From Betaproteobacteria bacterium (GTDB taxonomy: Bacteria > Pseudomonadota > Gammaproteobacteria > Burkholderiales > SG8-41): a stretch of DNA of 64,000 bases. A program made the position numbers and the translations under genes. The notes beneath the pieces were generated by a model. It did not search any database. It was given only the letters and a program-made list of their open reading frames with translations, and was not told where the DNA came from. The stretch lies in NCBI GenBank assembly GCA_016868035.1, contig VGID01000013.1:1-64000 (forward strand), read 5' to 3'. Each line of letters opens with the position of its first letter. Within the stretch, counting starts at the first letter, position 1. Positions 33,771-43,391 of this stretch are shown piece after piece.

Positions 33771-34376
33771 CCTGGCGGCGCGGGCGTGTCGGCGGTTGTT
33801 TCCGAGCATCGCGCGGTAGCGCTTCCAGTCGAAACGCGGGCCGGGATCGTGCTTGCGCCCGGGTGCCACCTCCGAGTGCGCGGCAATGTCGGCGATCGGA
33901 TGGCGCGCCTTGAGCGCGCGCGTGAGTTCGGCGAGCCGCTCGTACTGCGAGTCCGTGAATGCCGCTTCGCCCGAACCCTCGAGCTCGACGCCGATCGAGT
34001 AGTCGTTGCAGCGCGGTCTTCCCTTCCAGCTCGACTCGCCCGCGTGCCATGCGCGTTTTCCGCACGGCACGAACTGGACGAGCTCGCCGTCGCGGCGGAT
34101 CAGGAAGTGTGCGGACACCCTGAGATCGCGGATCGCCGCGTAGTAGGGGTGCGCAGCGGGGTCGATCCGGTTGGTAAAGAGCTCCTCGATGCCGGGCCCG
34201 CCAAACTCTCCCGGGGGAAGGCTGATCGCGTGGATGACCAGAAGTTCGGCAGCGCAGCCCGCCGGCCGCTCGTCGCAGTTGGGCGAAGGGATGAACCGCG
34301 CCCCTTCGGCCAAACCCTCCTCATTGATATGCAGTCTCTCCCGCAACGTAATGATGAGCTCATCCCCCGAGCGCAC
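33675..34376 (-). CDS. ampD: 1,6-anhydro-N-acetylmuramyl-L-alanine amidase
   Basis: Cytosolic zinc amidase that cleaves anhydromuropeptides during cell-wall recycling and thereby limits AmpC induction. Visible: FIPSPNCDERP, zinc ligand His in LLVIHAISLPPGEFG, SAHFLIRRDG, DYSIGVELEG, and the second His plus Asp in AAHSEVAPGRKHDPGPRFDW. The family ends near residue 192; the following 40 residues (KSKKTELSPPRTQRTRRKT and on) are basic and come from a phrase-like intergenic repeat, so the C-terminus has been extended. The start is uncertain: GTG at 34376, or a later TTG. It ends 9 bases after pilR on the same strand. Confidence 0.88.
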   Translation of the reverse strand: MRSGDELIITLRERLHINEEGLAEGARFIPSPNCDERPAGCAAELLVIHAISLPPGEFGGPGIEELFTNRIDPAAHPYYAAIRDLRVSAHFLIRRDGELVQFVPCGKRAWHAGESSWKGRPRCNDYSIGVELEGSGEAAFTDSQYERLAELTRALKARHPIADIAAHSEVAPGRKHDPGPRFDWKRYRAMLGNNRRHARAARKSKKTELSPPRTQRTRRKTKGKLQRSKSTSG

Positions 34377-34385
34377 GAGCCGCGC

Positions 34386-35765
34386 TCAGCCTTTGGAGTC
34401 CAGCTCTTCGTTGATGCCGAGCCGCTCCATCCGGTAGCGCAACGCGCGGAAAGTGATGCCAAGCAGCTTTGCGGCCGCCGTACGGTTGTAGCGCGTCTGC
34501 GCCAGCGCATCGAGAATCGCCTGGCGCTCGACCATCTCCAACCGCTCGGGCAGCGGCAACCCCGAGGCCGCCTGCTCCTCTGGCGCGAGTTGCGGCGGCT
34601 CGAGTTGCAGATCCTCCGCCCGGAGCTCGTCACCCGCGGTGAGCGCCAGCGCGCGCTCCAGCGTATTCTCGAGCTCACGGACGTTTCCCGGAAACGGATA
34701 GCTCTGCAGCCGCTCAAGCGCCTCGGCGGATAGCCGCACCGGCGTTGCCCCGGCGGCGCTGGCGTGCTTTTTCAGGATCGCAGCCGCGAGCAGCGGGATG
34801 TCCTCGGGCATCTCGCGCAACGCCGGCATTCTGAGTTCGATCACGTTGAGGCGGTAATAGAGGTCCTGGCGAAACGCCTCGCTCTTGACCTCCTCCGCGA
34901 GATTGCGGTGGGTGGCACTGATGATGCGCGCATCCACCGCCTCTTCCGCAGTGGAGCCCACCTTGCGCACCTTTTTTTCCTGGATCGCGCGCAGCAGCTT
35001 CACCTGCATGTGCAGCGGCAGGTCGGCCACTTCGTCGAGGAACAGCGTGCCGCCGTTCGCAGCCTGGAAGAACCCGTCCCGATCGGCGGCCGCCCCGGTG
35101 AACGCCCCCTTCTTGTACCCGAAGAACTCGCTCTCCATCAGGTTCTCGGGTATCGCCCCGCAGTTGACGGCCACGAACGGCCCGTCGTGCCGCGAACCCT
35201 TGAGGTGGACGAGACGTGCGGCGAGCTCCTTGCCGCTGCCGGATTCACCGGTGATCTGTATCGGTGCCTGGGTGCGCGCCAGTCTCTCGATCAGGCTGCG
35301 CGTCGCCTGCATGAGCGCAGATTGACCGACGAGCAGCGAGGTTTCATCCTGCGCCGGCGCCCCTTCCCCTTCCGGGGCACGGCGTTGGCCGGCACGCGGC
35401 AGCTTCAGCGCGGAGCGCACCAGGGCGCGCAGCTGATTGAGGGAAACCGGCTTGGGCAGGTAATCGAACGCGCCGGCCTTCAGCGCCGCGACCGCATTCT
35501 CCGTGCTGCCGTGCGCGGTGATCACGGCGACCGGCAGATTGGGGTGATGCTTGGCCACGTAATCCACCACGGCAAGACCGTCGCCGTCGGGCAGCCGCAT
35601 GTCGGTGAGGCACAGCTCGTAGCTGTTCTTGGCGAGAAGCTCGAAGGCCTCGGTGGTGCTCGCCGCGCAGTGGGCGTCCAGCCCCATGCGGTTGAGCGTC
35701 ATGCCGAGCAGCTCGCGAATGTCGGCCTCGTCGTCCACCACCAGGATCTGCGACTTTGCACTCAT
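34386..35765 (-). CDS. pilR: Sigma-54-dependent response regulator PilR
   Basis: 459 residues: receiver domain 1-120 with D11, D12 and phospho-acceptor D55, then an AAA+ domain with Walker A GESGSGKE, GAFTGA (the sigma-54 contact loop) and GTLFLDEVADLP, then a Fis-type helix-turn-helix at the C-terminus (RYNRTAAAKLLGITFRALRYRMERLGI). Immediately after pilS on the same strand, as in Pseudomonas, where PilSR activates pilA. No pil structural genes are in the window. It could control other targets, but order and sequence fit PilR best. Confidence 0.92.
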   Translation of the reverse strand: MSAKSQILVVDDEADIRELLGMTLNRMGLDAHCAASTTEAFELLAKNSYELCLTDMRLPDGDGLAVVDYVAKHHPNLPVAVITAHGSTENAVAALKAGAFDYLPKPVSLNQLRALVRSALKLPRAGQRRAPEGEGAPAQDETSLLVGQSALMQATRSLIERLARTQAPIQITGESGSGKELAARLVHLKGSRHDGPFVAVNCGAIPENLMESEFFGYKKGAFTGAAADRDGFFQAANGGTLFLDEVADLPLHMQVKLLRAIQEKKVRKVGSTAEEAVDARIISATHRNLAEEVKSEAFRQDLYYRLNVIELRMPALREMPEDIPLLAAAILKKHASAAGATPVRLSAEALERLQSYPFPGNVRELENTLERALALTAGDELRAEDLQLEPPQLAPEEQAASGLPLPERLEMVERQAILDALAQTRYNRTAAAKLLGITFRALRYRMERLGINEELDSKG

Positions 35766-35771
35766 CTGCGA

Positions 35772-35848
35772 ACGATAAGCGGTTAGCGGTAAGCAGTCAG
35801 CGGGAAAACCAGGCCTTTCCTCCGCTCACTGCTCACTGCTCACTGCAG
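35772..35848. repeat. Inverted heptamer arms between pilS and pilR
   Basis: Left GCGGTTA, GCGGTAA, GCAGTCA, GCGGGAA; right CCGCTCA, CTGCTCA x2, CTGCAGT. The arms are complementary in opposite sense around a 16-base core. The right arm abuts the pilS stop codon. Confidence 0.85.
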
Positions 35849-37468
35849 TTAACCGGCGCGGCATAGCACGGTGAACTGTGCCCCGCTCGCGCGATCAACG
35901 TAATCGAGCGTGGCGCCGTTCGCCTCACACACCTCGCGCCCGATGTACAGTCCAAGACCGGTACCCCCCGCAGCGGTCGTAAAAAACGGTTCGAACAGCC
36001 GGGCCCGCATCTCCGGCGGAACGCCCGCGCCATCGTCCACGACGTCCAATCTTACAACACTGCCTGCGCGCTCCGTCGCCACGCAAATGCGGATGCTTGC
36101 CCGCTTGCCCCGGCAGTGGCGCAACGCATTGCGGCACAGGTTCCACATCACCTGGTTGAGGTGGCTGCGATCGAACAGCACATCCGTATCGGCGGCAAGC
36201 TCGATCGCGAACACTTCCGGATCGATCCTCTCGACCTGCACGAATTGCTCGACGAACGTTTTCAGGAACTCGGACAGACCGAACCGCTCCCGGCGCGCCC
36301 GCTCGCCGCGGTTCAGGCGCAGCACGTCGTTCACCATGCGGTCAAGCCGCGCGGCGTTGTCGTTGATGATGGCGACCAGGCGTGCCGCCGTGCCGCTCAC
36401 GCCGCCCTCTTCGTGCAGCAGCTCGGCGGCATGGCTGATCGCTCCCAGCGGGTTGCGGATCTCGTGCGCGATATTGGCGGTGAGGCGCCCGAGCGCGGCG
36501 AGCTTCAGCTGGCGCGCCTGCGTCTGGATGCGCGTCTGGTCCTCGAGGAAGATCACCGCGCCGACCTGCCGGCTCCTGCCGATCGGCACGAAACGCGCGT
36601 GGATCGCGCGGTTGTAGGGCGTGCTGGTGGCTGCATCCGCGTCCGCGTTCGCGAGCCATTGCCGGAAACTCGCCGCGAGCGCCGGCGCGTAGTCGTCCAG
36701 CCGCACTTCGCGCCGCTCGAGAGGCAGCGGACCGAGCAGGCGCTCCGCGCGCGCGTTATGTTGCCGGATCACGCCGCGCTCGTCCACGACCAGCACGCCG
36801 TCCTGCATGTCGCGGATCACCAGCTGATTCACCTGCGCGAGATTGGCGAGGTCGATCTCGCGCTGGGCGGCAAGCTGCTCGCTCGCCTTGGCGTAGCGCG
36901 CGAGCGTGTGCGCGAGCCACGCAATGGCGAAATATGCGCCCGAGAGCAGGCCCGCCTGGATGTACTGGCCGACCGGGGCATCGAACCGGAGCACTTCGAA
37001 CGTATGCTCGAGCAGCACGCCGATGCTCGCCAGCGCCGCGTAGAACAGAGTTAGCTGCCCGCGACTGATGAGCCCCGCCCCGGCAAGCGTGGCGAGCAGC
37101 AGCAGCCCGAGCCCGCTCGAGATGCCGCCGCTCGCGTAGAGCAGGAGCACGATGAAAGCGATGTCGCCCGTCACCTGCAGCGCGAGCTGCATGTTGAACT
37201 GCCGGCGCACCCCGATCAGCATGAAACAGCCGGTGCTGAACACGGCATAGGTCATGCCGGTCGCCACGAACAGGGTGAAATCGTGCGAGCCGAAAAGCAG
37301 CGTGTTGCCCCAGATCGCCGCGATCAGGAGCAGCAGGACCGCGACGATCAGGCGGTAGACGTTGAAATAGAACAGCGAGCGCCAGAACGGCTCCGGGTAG
37401 TCGCCGCCAGCCACAGCGGCGGGGGGCTCCAACCGCGTCGCTTGCCCAGCGTCCACCGGCACCGCCAC
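35849..37468 (-). CDS. pilS: Sensor histidine kinase PilS
   Basis: 539 residues: about six membrane helices in 40-200 (FNVYRLIVAVLLLLIAA through LLSGAYFAIAWLAHT), a PAS-like linker (MQDGVLVVDERGVIRQHNARAERLLG), the H-box IAHEIRNPLGAISHAAELL with the phosphorylated His, and the ATPase with N box NLCRNALRHC, DDGAGVPPEMRARLFEPFFT and GTGLGLYI. The membrane number and the absence of a periplasmic domain are typical of PilS, which in Pseudomonas senses pilin in the membrane. Stands directly before pilR. Confidence 0.92.
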   Translation of the reverse strand: MAVPVDAGQATRLEPPAAVAGGDYPEPFWRSLFYFNVYRLIVAVLLLLIAAIWGNTLLFGSHDFTLFVATGMTYAVFSTGCFMLIGVRRQFNMQLALQVTGDIAFIVLLLYASGGISSGLGLLLLATLAGAGLISRGQLTLFYAALASIGVLLEHTFEVLRFDAPVGQYIQAGLLSGAYFAIAWLAHTLARYAKASEQLAAQREIDLANLAQVNQLVIRDMQDGVLVVDERGVIRQHNARAERLLGPLPLERREVRLDDYAPALAASFRQWLANADADAATSTPYNRAIHARFVPIGRSRQVGAVIFLEDQTRIQTQARQLKLAALGRLTANIAHEIRNPLGAISHAAELLHEEGGVSGTAARLVAIINDNAARLDRMVNDVLRLNRGERARRERFGLSEFLKTFVEQFVQVERIDPEVFAIELAADTDVLFDRSHLNQVMWNLCRNALRHCRGKRASIRICVATERAGSVVRLDVVDDGAGVPPEMRARLFEPFFTTAAGGTGLGLYIGREVCEANGATLDYVDRASGAQFTVLCRAG

Positions 37469-37471
37469 CCG

Positions 37472-37699
37472 TCAGCCGGCCCGGTGCTCGCGCTGGTGCT
37501 CAGGCGAGCAGTAGAAATGGCCGCGGGTGGTGAGGCTTTCGCTGCGGGGCAGGTGCACGCCGCAGCGCGCGCACTTGACCATGTCCTCTCCCGCGCCCGC
37601 CGGCGGCCTCGCATCGCCGCGCCCCACGCGCCGGCGATAGGTCTTCAATATCCAGTATGCCAGCAGCAGCCCGAGAACGAGCAGGATGATCTTTGCCAA
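37472..37699 (-). CDS. PP0621-family small membrane protein with zinc-binding motif
   Basis: 75 residues: one N-terminal transmembrane helix (3-18, KIILLVLGLLLAYWIL), a basic linker, then a two-cysteine-pair motif VKCARCGVHLPRSES...FYCSPEHQREH that likely binds zinc. This is the pattern of PP0621-type proteins that often precede pilS. The only frame-compatible start is TTG at 37699 (lAKIILL), with no clear Shine-Dalgarno; it stops three bases before pilS begins. Function unknown. Confidence 0.75.
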   Translation of the reverse strand: MAKIILLVLGLLLAYWILKTYRRRVGRGDARPPAGAGEDMVKCARCGVHLPRSESLTTRGHFYCSPEHQREHRAG

Positions 37700-37732
37700 T
37701 CAGCAACCCCGCATTCCGGTCGTTGCAACGTC

Positions 37733-37927
37733 CTAGTGTCCCGAGTCACCAATTCGCTGAACAAAAGATGCCGACAATTGCCACCATACTTTGTCGCAAA
37801 TCCTCGCCAGGTGCCCAACCTGGCTGCGGTTTGCTTCGCGTCTGGCGCCAATTTCGGCACTTTTGTGATACATGGCGTGTACCGAGTGTAAAGGATTAAT
37901 CAACGAACTAGTAACTCGGGACACTAG
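37733..37927. mobile_element. 195-bp MITE with terminal inverted repeats
   Basis: Ends are CTAG-TGTCCCGAGTCAC and GTAACTCGGGACA-CTAG; the arms match over about 25 bp (TGTCCCGAGTYACYARTTCG and on). CTAG is a possible target duplication (YTAR-type or TA). No transposase is inside; a GCCAGGT-N5-ACCTGGC hairpin sits in the middle. The short frames within are not credible genes. It lies in the gap before the PP0621 gene. Confidence 0.8.
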
Positions 37928-37967
37928 TGTGCCGCAAGCTCCCCGGCCCGTCGAGCCCCGCTGCGGG

Positions 37968-38516
37968 CTAGGTCCCGCGCACCTGCGCGTGCGCGGCCTC
38001 CGGATCAACGCCGAGCGCCTCGAGAAAGCGCGACACCAGATTGTACGCGCCGATGGTCGCGGTCAGCTCGACCAGCTCGCGCGCGGGCAAGTGCGGCCGC
38101 AGCTGCTCGAAGGTCGCGTCCGGCACGTGCACCTCCTTTGTCATGGAATCGGTGTAGGCGAGCACGGCGCGCTGGATCCCGCTGTAGAGATCCGATCCTT
38201 CCCAGTGCCCGAGCGCGTCGATCTGCGCCTGGGTGACGCCCTCCTTGAGCGCGAACGGGACATGCACGCCGTATTCATACTGGGCCCCGTTGATGATTGC
38301 GACCCTCAGTATGGCGAGCTCGCGGATATCGCCCGGCAATCTGGATTTCTGACGAATGGCGGTGAGCAGCGCGAGCCATCCCTCGGCGACCGGCGGACTG
38401 TTGAGCAACATCTTGTAGAGGTTGAGCAGCCGCCCGCCGCGCTCGGCGCGGATGCGCTCGGAGAGCGCCTTCACCTCGGGGCTGCTGTCCTCATCGGCGT
38501 ACGGCAGTCGCGCCAT
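37968..38516 (-). CDS. Carboxymuconolactone-decarboxylase (AhpD-like fold) family protein
   Basis: 182 residues: RAERGGRLLNLYKMLLNSPPVAEGWLAL, RELAILRVAIINGAQYEYGVHVPFALKEGVT, and a second half TFEQLRPHLPARELVELTATIGAYNLVSRFLEALG, as in CMD-domain proteins. The active-site CxxC of peroxidase-type AhpD is absent; the corresponding turn is Y-E-Y-G-V-H, as in decarboxylase-like members where a Glu and His remain. Substrate unknown. Single gene before the tRNA. Confidence 0.85.
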   Translation of the reverse strand: MARLPYADEDSSPEVKALSERIRAERGGRLLNLYKMLLNSPPVAEGWLALLTAIRQKSRLPGDIRELAILRVAIINGAQYEYGVHVPFALKEGVTQAQIDALGHWEGSDLYSGIQRAVLAYTDSMTKEVHVPDATFEQLRPHLPARELVELTATIGAYNLVSRFLEALGVDPEAAHAQVRGT

Positions 38517-38537
38517 CGTTCTGCTCCGTCGGGATCA

Positions 38538-38619
38538 GGAAATGGGCAATGGGAAACAGGAAATAGCGAAAAGAAAAATCGAGCTCTTACCATTCCCTAT
38601 TGACCATTCACTATTCACC
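38538..38619. repeat. Inverted heptamer arms (GGAAATG / CATTCAC)
   Basis: Left GGAAATG, GGCAATG, GGAAACA, GGAAATA; right CATTCCC, TATTGAC, CATTCAC, TATTCAC. The arms face each other across a 25-base core, between the CMD gene and tRNA-Pro. Confidence 0.8.
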
Positions 38620-38629
38620 AACGAGGAAA

Positions 38630-38706
38630 TGGTCGGGGTGAGAGGATTTGAACCTCCGACTCCTGCGTCCCGAACGCAGTACTCTACCAGGCTGAGCTAC
38701 ACCCCG
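38630..38706 (-). tRNA. tRNA-Pro (anticodon CGG)
   Basis: Cloverleaf read on the minus strand: acceptor CGGGGTG pairs with CACCCCG; D arm GTAGCTCAGCCTGGTAGAGTAC; anticodon stem CTGCG/CGCAG around loop TTCGGGA, anticodon CGG; T arm with GGTTCAAATCC; discriminator A and an encoded CCA at 38632-38630. Decodes CCG. Confidence 0.96.
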
Positions 38707-38715
38707 ATGAAAACC

Positions 38716-38831
38716 AGTAAGCGGTTAATGATAAGTCGTAGGAGCGGTAAGCGGTTTATCAAGAGCAAAAAAGCGCGGCTCGGCCGCGCCTGTGTTCACC
38801 GCTTACTGCTCACTGCTCACGGCTTACCGCT
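38716..38831. repeat. Inverted heptamer arms around the ispB terminator
   Basis: Left 38716-38754 (AGTAAGC, GGTTAAT, GATAAGT, GCGGTAA); right 38797-38831, five perfect-length units CACCGCT, TACTGCT, CACTGCT, CACGGCT, TACCGCT. The right arm ends exactly at the ispB stop codon. Confidence 0.85.
38767..38789 (-). terminator. Rho-independent terminator of ispB
   Basis: On the minus strand GCGCGGC-CGA-GCCGCGC (38789-38773) is followed by six T (38772-38767). Confidence 0.9.
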
Positions 38832-39839
38832 TCAGTACGTTCGCGTTACCGCGAAGTCGGCCAATTGTAGCAGATAATCGCGGCAGGCAGAATGCGGCAG
38901 CGGCTCAAGCGCGGCGCGTGCGGCGCGCGATTCCGCGAGCGCCTGCTCGCGCGCGTAATCCAGGGCACCGGTCGCGGCGACGGCCTCGATCACGGCCGCA
39001 AGGTCCTCGCGCCCCCCGCGCCCGATCGCCTCGCGCACCCGTTTCGCCTGCTCGGGCGTTCCACGCCGGATCGCGTAGATGAGCGGGAGCGTGGGCTTGC
39101 CCTCGGCGAGATCGTCTCCCACGTTCTTGCCGATAACCGCCTCGTCGCCCGAATAGTCGAGCACATCGTCGATCAGCTGAAACGCGGTTCCGAGATGCAT
39201 GCCGTAGGCCGCGATCGCGTCCTCCTGCGCGCGCGGCGCCCCGCCGAGTATCGCGCCCAGCCGCGTCGCCGCCTCGAACAGCTTTGCCGTCTTGCACCGT
39301 ATCACCTCGAGGTAGCCGCGCTCGTCGACGTCGGGATTGTGACAGTTCATGAGCTGCATCACTTCGCCCTCCGCGATGACGTTGGTCGCATCCGCGAGCA
39401 CATGCATTACGCGCATGCTGTCCGCCCCGACCATCACCTGGAACGCGCGGGAGTAGAGGAAATCTCCGACCAGCACGGCAGCCGCGTTGCCGAAGAGCGA
39501 GTTCGCGGTCGCCCGCCCGCGGCGCATTACCGACTCGTCCACCACATCGTCGTGCAGGAGCGTCGCGGTGTGGATGAATTCCACGACCGCCGCCAGCTCG
39601 TGATGGCGCTCGCCTTGGTAGCCGAAGGCCCTCGCGGAGAGGATGAGCAGCGCGGGGCGCAGGCGCTTTCCGCCCCCGCCCACGATGTATTCCGCGACCT
39701 GCCGGACCAGGATCACCTCGGAATCGAGGCGCGCGCGGATCACTTCATCCACCGCGCGCAGGTCCGCCGCAACGAATTCGCGTATCGCCTCGAGTGACAC
39801 CGGAGCCGCGCTCGGGAAAGAGCGTGATGATACCAGCAA
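38832..39839 (-). CDS. ispB: Octaprenyl (long-chain polyprenyl) diphosphate synthase
   Basis: Adds isopentenyl units to build the ubiquinone side chain. 335 residues with GGGKRLRPALLIL, the first Asp-rich motif LLHDDVVDES (DDxxD), and the second LIDDVLDYSGD, plus GKPTLPLIYA. Ubiquinone chain length cannot be read with certainty. The start is uncertain: TTG at 39839 gives MLVSSRSFPSAAPVSLEAIR; a GTG at 39800 gives a shorter form. Divergent from rplU, as in most betaproteobacteria. Confidence 0.93.
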   Translation of the reverse strand: MLVSSRSFPSAAPVSLEAIREFVAADLRAVDEVIRARLDSEVILVRQVAEYIVGGGGKRLRPALLILSARAFGYQGERHHELAAVVEFIHTATLLHDDVVDESVMRRGRATANSLFGNAAAVLVGDFLYSRAFQVMVGADSMRVMHVLADATNVIAEGEVMQLMNCHNPDVDERGYLEVIRCKTAKLFEAATRLGAILGGAPRAQEDAIAAYGMHLGTAFQLIDDVLDYSGDEAVIGKNVGDDLAEGKPTLPLIYAIRRGTPEQAKRVREAIGRGGREDLAAVIEAVAATGALDYAREQALAESRAARAALEPLPHSACRDYLLQLADFAVTRTY

Positions 39840-39946
39840 AGCCCGCGGCCGCCGGAGGGCGGAAACCGCTCCCGCCCGTTTCGCGCGGCATTCGTTAAAG
39901 CGCTGACGCGTAAGCGTAACCCCGAGCCGGGGCGCGCTGCCGGCTT

Positions 39947-39975
39947 TTGACTAATGGGGCCGATTTTTGTAGAAT
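39947..39975 (+). promoter_or_regulatory. Promoter of rplU-rpmA
   Basis: TTGACT at 39947-39952 and TAGAAT at 39970-39975, 17 bases apart; start expected about 30 bases before the rplU ATG. Confidence 0.8.
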
Positions 39976-40011
39976 GCGCCGCTTTCCACGAAACCCTCGG
40001 CAGGCGGCATC

Positions 40012-40323
40012 ATGTACGCAGTAGTCAAGACCGGCGGCAAGCAGTACCGCGTCAGCGCCGGCGAAAAAGTCAGGATCGAACGGATTGCGGCCGACATCGG
40101 CCAGGAGATCGTGCTCGAAGAGGTATTGCTCGTCGCCGACGGCGAGGCGGTCACGGTCGGCACGCCGCTCGTGGCCGGGGCCGCGGTCAAGGCGAAGGTC
40201 GTGGCGCAGGGGCGCGGAGACAAGGTGCACATCTTCAAGATGCGGCGCCGCAAGCACTACCGCAGGACGATGGGCCACCGGCAGAACTACACCGAGATCG
40301 AGATACTCGGCATCGCGGCCTAA
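40012..40323 (+). CDS. rplU: 50S ribosomal protein L21
   Basis: 103 residues, full L21: [41 protein letters not shown] and [21 protein letters not shown], which contact 23S rRNA and the L20 region. First gene of rplU-rpmA; AGGCGG precedes the ATG. Confidence 0.98.
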   Translation: MYAVVKTGGKQYRVSAGEKVRIERIAADIGQEIVLEEVLLVADGEAVTVGTPLVAGAAVKAKVVAQGRGDKVHIFKMRRRKHYRRTMGHRQNYTEIEILGIAA

Positions 40324-40334
40324 GGAGCGGCATC

Positions 40335-41724
<1,390 letters not shown>

Positions 41725-41728
41725 CAAG

Positions 41729-42847
41729 ATGAGTTCCGTCGTACAAGACGCGAAGCGGCTGGTGGTAAAGGTCGGATCGGGCCTGGTCACCAACCGCGGA
41801 CAGGGTCTCGACCTCGACGCGCTCTCGCGCTGGGCCGGCCAGGTCGCCGAGCTGCGCCACCTGGGACGTGAAGTGGTTCTGGTCTCGAGCGGCGCCATCG
41901 CAGCAGGCATGCAGCGGCTGGGCTGGAAAAAGCGTCCGCGCGCGCTGCACGAGCTCCAGGCAGCCGCCGCCGTCGGGCAGATGGGGCTGATCCAGCTCTA
42001 CGAATCGTGCTTCCGCGAGCACGGCCTGATGACCTCCCAGATCCTGCTCACGCACGAGGATCTCGCGGACCGAAAGCGCTACCTCAATGCCCGCTCCACG
42101 CTGCGCACGCTGCTCGAGCTGGGCGTCATTCCGATCATCAACGAGAACGACACGGTGGCGGTCGACGAGATCCGCTTCGGCGACAACGACACGCTCGCCG
42201 CGCTCGTCACCAACCTGATCGAAGCCGAAGTGCTGGTGATCCTCACCGACCAGGCAGGGCTGTATGACAAGGACCCTCGCAAGGACAGAACCGCGACGCT
42301 GATCGCGGAGGCGAGAGCCGACGATCCCGCGCTGGAAGCCGTGGCAGGAGGCGTGGGCAGCCACATCGCGCTCGGGGGCATGCTCACGAAAGTGCTCGCA
42401 GCGAAGCGCGCGGCGCGCAGCGGCGCGCACACCGTGATCGCCTCCGGACACGAAGACCGGGTGCTGCTGCGGCTGGCGAGCGGGGAGCGCCTCGGTACCC
42501 AGCTCACCGCGGAGAAAGCCACCCTCGCCGCGCGCAAGCAGTGGCTTGCCGATCATCTCCAGGTGCGCGGCCAGCTGGTGCTCGACGGCGGCGCGGTGAA
42601 GGCATTGCGGGTGGATCGCAAGAGCCTGCTGCCCATCGGCGTGCACGAGGTCAGCGGCGAGTTCGAGCGCGGCGAGGTGGTGAGCTGTCTCGACGAGGCC
42701 CGGCGCGAGATCGCGCGCGGTCTGGTCAATTACAGCGCCGCCGAGACGCGCCGCATCCTGCGCACGCCCTCGAGCGAGATCGAGGCGAAGCTCGGCTACG
42801 TGGACGAGCCCGAGCTGATACACCGGGACAACCTGGTCCTGCTGTAA
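41729..42847 (+). CDS. proB: Glutamate 5-kinase
   Basis: First step of proline synthesis: ATP-dependent phosphorylation of glutamate. 372 residues: amino acid kinase domain with [46 protein letters not shown] and [14 protein letters not shown]-terminal PUA domain (about 280-365: [25 protein letters not shown]). Normally feedback-inhibited by proline. Tightly coupled to obgE, as in Burkholderiales. Confidence 0.97.
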   Translation: MSSVVQDAKRLVVKVGSGLVTNRGQGLDLDALSRWAGQVAELRHLGREVVLVSSGAIAAGMQRLGWKKRPRALHELQAAAAVGQMGLIQLYESCFREHGLMTSQILLTHEDLADRKRYLNARSTLRTLLELGVIPIINENDTVAVDEIRFGDNDTLAALVTNLIEAEVLVILTDQAGLYDKDPRKDRTATLIAEARADDPALEAVAGGVGSHIALGGMLTKVLAAKRAARSGAHTVIASGHEDRVLLRLASGERLGTQLTAEKATLAARKQWLADHLQVRGQLVLDGGAVKALRVDRKSLLPIGVHEVSGEFERGEVVSCLDEARREIARGLVNYSAAETRRILRTPSSEIEAKLGYVDEPELIHRDNLVLL

Positions 42848-42872
42848 GCCTGCAGAACCCGGCCGCGGCGCG

Positions 42873-43391
42873 CTATCGAATGTGCCAGCTCTCGCGCCGC
42901 AGCGCGTCCGCGATCTGCTTCGCCGTCGGGAGCAGGAACCGGCTGTTACAGAAAAAATCTCGGAACAGCACGCGGTGGTGCGGGCTCACCTGCGTCGGCT
43001 CGATGTTGCGCCACTTCGGGTCGCGTGCCCGCGCCCAACCGCCATCCGGCCTTCCGTTCGCGTAGAATTTCTGTTCGCGCGTCTCGCAGCGGATCCCCTC
43101 GAACGAGACGTTGGTCGCGCCGCCCGCGGTCCGCAGCAGCAGCGTATAGCGCACCACGCCGTCCTCGCCCACCGTCAAGGAGGCGGCATCGATGTAGTAA
43201 CGGTGCGCGCTGGCGGCGGCGACCTCGAACGGGATCAGGTTCTCCGGCTTCGGATATGCGGGGATCCGCGCCTGGATCTCGGTCCAGGCTTTGGTCTCCT
43301 CGTCGAAGTCGGCCTCCCAGCCACGCCACTGCGCAGCCGCGGGCCAGACCACGGCGAGGGCGAGCAGCGCAGCAAGCGCCCTACCTGCCAT
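42873..43391 (-). CDS. CNP1-like exported protein
   Basis: 172 residues: signal peptide 1-20 (MAGRALAALLALAVVWPAAA), then the CNP1-like domain: WTEIQARIPAYPKPENLIPFEV, the beta strands with ASLTVGEDGVVRYTLLLRTAGGATNVSFEGIRCET, and RDFFCNSRFLLPTAKQI. It is a conserved betaproteobacterial family, usually beside proB, of unknown role. The ATG at 43391 overlaps the cfa stop by 11 bases, which suggests coupling with cfa. Confidence 0.85.
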   Translation of the reverse strand: MAGRALAALLALAVVWPAAAQWRGWEADFDEETKAWTEIQARIPAYPKPENLIPFEVAAASAHRYYIDAASLTVGEDGVVRYTLLLRTAGGATNVSFEGIRCETREQKFYANGRPDGGWARARDPKWRNIEPTQVSPHHRVLFRDFFCNSRFLLPTAKQIADALRRESWHIR

